A stretch of 6,279 nucleotides of DNA from Arcobacteraceae bacterium (GTDB taxonomy: Bacteria; Campylobacterota; Campylobacteria; Campylobacterales; Arcobacteraceae), in contig JALNYH010000045.1 in the NCBI GenBank assembly GCA_023229945.1, positions 1-6,279 of the forward strand. Direction: 5' to 3'. The stretch's first letter is position 1. The number at the start of each line of letters is the position of its first letter. Both the position numbers and the translations under genes were made by a program. The notes below the pieces were generated by a model. The model was given only the letters and a program-made list of their open reading frames with translations. It ran no database searches and was not told the DNA's origin. Shown piece after piece: positions 5,524 to 6,279 of this stretch.

Positions 5524-6279
5524 ATGCCAAGAAAACCGCGTATAGAGATAGCAGGTTACTACCACATCATCAACAGAGGTGTTGAGCAAAGGGTAGTCTT
5601 TCAGGAAAGGGAAGATTATGAGTATTTTGAAGAGCTTATGTGCTTCTGTGCAAAAAGTTATGGGATTACAATACATAACTACTGCCTGATGAATAACCAC
5701 TATCACCTGCTTATAGAGATAGGAAAAGAAACCCTCTCAAAATTCATGAGACAGCTCAATATGAATTATGCTATCTACTTCAACAAAAAGTATAAAAGAT
5801 CAGGACATCTCTGGCAAGGGAGATTTAAATCGTGGTATGTGACAGATGAAGCATATCTCTATACACTGATGCTGTATATCGAACAAAATCCGCTTAAAGC
5901 CGGTATGGTACAAAAGCTGGAAGAATATCCCTTTAGCTCTTATCACTACTTTATCAACCCTGCACAGATACCTGAGTGTCTGAAAAATGCTTGGATCGTA
6001 GAGCATTATCAAGACAATGTGGATGAGATCAAAGCTTTTTTGAACAGCAGTGTAGATACCAGTCAACTTGAAGAGATGAAAAAAGCTGCCTCTTTGGTAG
6101 AAGCACCGAATAGAGAGAAAAGTCCAACAGAGCTGGCAGCCGAGCTGCAAAGCCTGTTTTCCAAAGCTAAAGACAAACAGGAAAGAAACAAGCTTATACT
6201 AAAAGCATATGAACAGGGATACTCTCAGCATATGATCGCCAAAGTATTGGGTATTACACAGCAGGCGGTGCATGGAATC
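5524..6279 (+). CDS. Y1/HUH transposase, IS200-like / REP-associated (RAYT) family, 3' partial
   Basis: The visible 252 residues belong to the Y1 single-strand transposase superfamily, which nicks and joins ssDNA through a 5'-phosphotyrosine. The start is the first ATG after an in-frame TGA at 5494-5496 and follows a good ribosome binding site. Residues 11-19 (GYYHIINRG) form the usual first strand of the fold. The metal-binding HUH motif is H59-Y60-H61 within CLMNNHYHLL. SGHLWQGRFKS (93-103) is the conserved block seen in RAYT-type proteins. Y118 in YIEQNPLKAGMV (118-129) is the likely catalytic tyrosine. Residues about 200-252 form a helix-turn-helix-like tail (QGYSQHMIAKVLGITQQAVHG), as in longer family members with a DNA-binding C-terminus. 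The frame is intact and no stop is reached, so only a short C-terminal part should be missing. No partner gene (tnpB) is visible and the element ends cannot be placed. A domesticated housekeeping RAYT is as possible as an active insertion element. It has no evident role in CRISPR immunity. Confidence 0.92.
   Translation, partial: MPRKPRIEIAGYYHIINRGVEQRVVFQEREDYEYFEELMCFCAKSYGITIHNYCLMNNHYHLLIEIGKETLSKFMRQLNMNYAIYFNKKYKRSGHLWQGRFKSWYVTDEAYLYTLMLYIEQNPLKAGMVQKLEEYPFSSYHYFINPAQIPECLKNAWIVEHYQDNVDEIKAFLNSSVDTSQLEEMKKAASLVEAPNREKSPTELAAELQSLFSKAKDKQERNKLILKAYEQGYSQHMIAKVLGITQQAVHGI

Noticed and set aside
5488..6150. Reverse-strand open frames of 72 and 116 codons opposite the transposase
   Set aside because: They overlap the well-supported rightward transposase frame, have no recognisable product and look like antisense shadows.

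Overview
The window is almost entirely one CRISPR array, followed by a transposase gene that runs off the right edge. The array fills positions 11-5431. It has 82 copies of a 31-bp repeat, with no variant copy seen, and 81 complete spacers of 34-39 bp (mean about 35.5). The left edge cuts into the array or its leader, and no cas gene lies in the window, so the subtype cannot be assigned. The repeat has a 6-bp stem with a 3-nt loop and ends in TTTGAAAC, the classic 8-nt crRNA 5' handle of Cas6-processed systems (type I-A/I-B or III). By that convention the array is transcribed left to right and the newest spacers are on the left.

Right of the last repeat is a 92-bp gap with an extended -10 promoter and a purine-rich ribosome binding site. 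It is followed by a rightward gene, 252 codons visible, for a Y1/HUH single-strand transposase of the IS200-like/REP-associated family. The codon usage and protein style (an N-terminus like MPRKPRIEIAGYYHIINRG and the block FNKKYKRSGHLWQGRFKSWY) recall transposases of Campylobacterota such as Sulfurovum or Sulfurimonas. This is recognition from memory, so the host assignment is tentative.

The most informative content lies in relationships between spacers. Two spacers occur twice exactly (30=46 and 36=47), but the five spacers between them are missing in the second copy, which records array rearrangement. Spacers 70 and 76 are the same 34-mer with one substitution. Three pairs overlap end to end and join into longer target contigs: 62 with 77 (17 nt, opposite strands), 63 with 79 (12 nt, opposite strands) and 68 with 69 (9 nt, same strand). 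All these pairs lie in the old third of the array, and each merged contig keeps a reading frame open across the junction. This suggests repeated sampling of one invader or a family of invaders. The 68/69 join also exposes a candidate 5' PAM (TTA).

All open reading frames inside 11-5431 are artefacts of the repeat, which is open in two forward and two reverse frames. I found no second biological system in the window.
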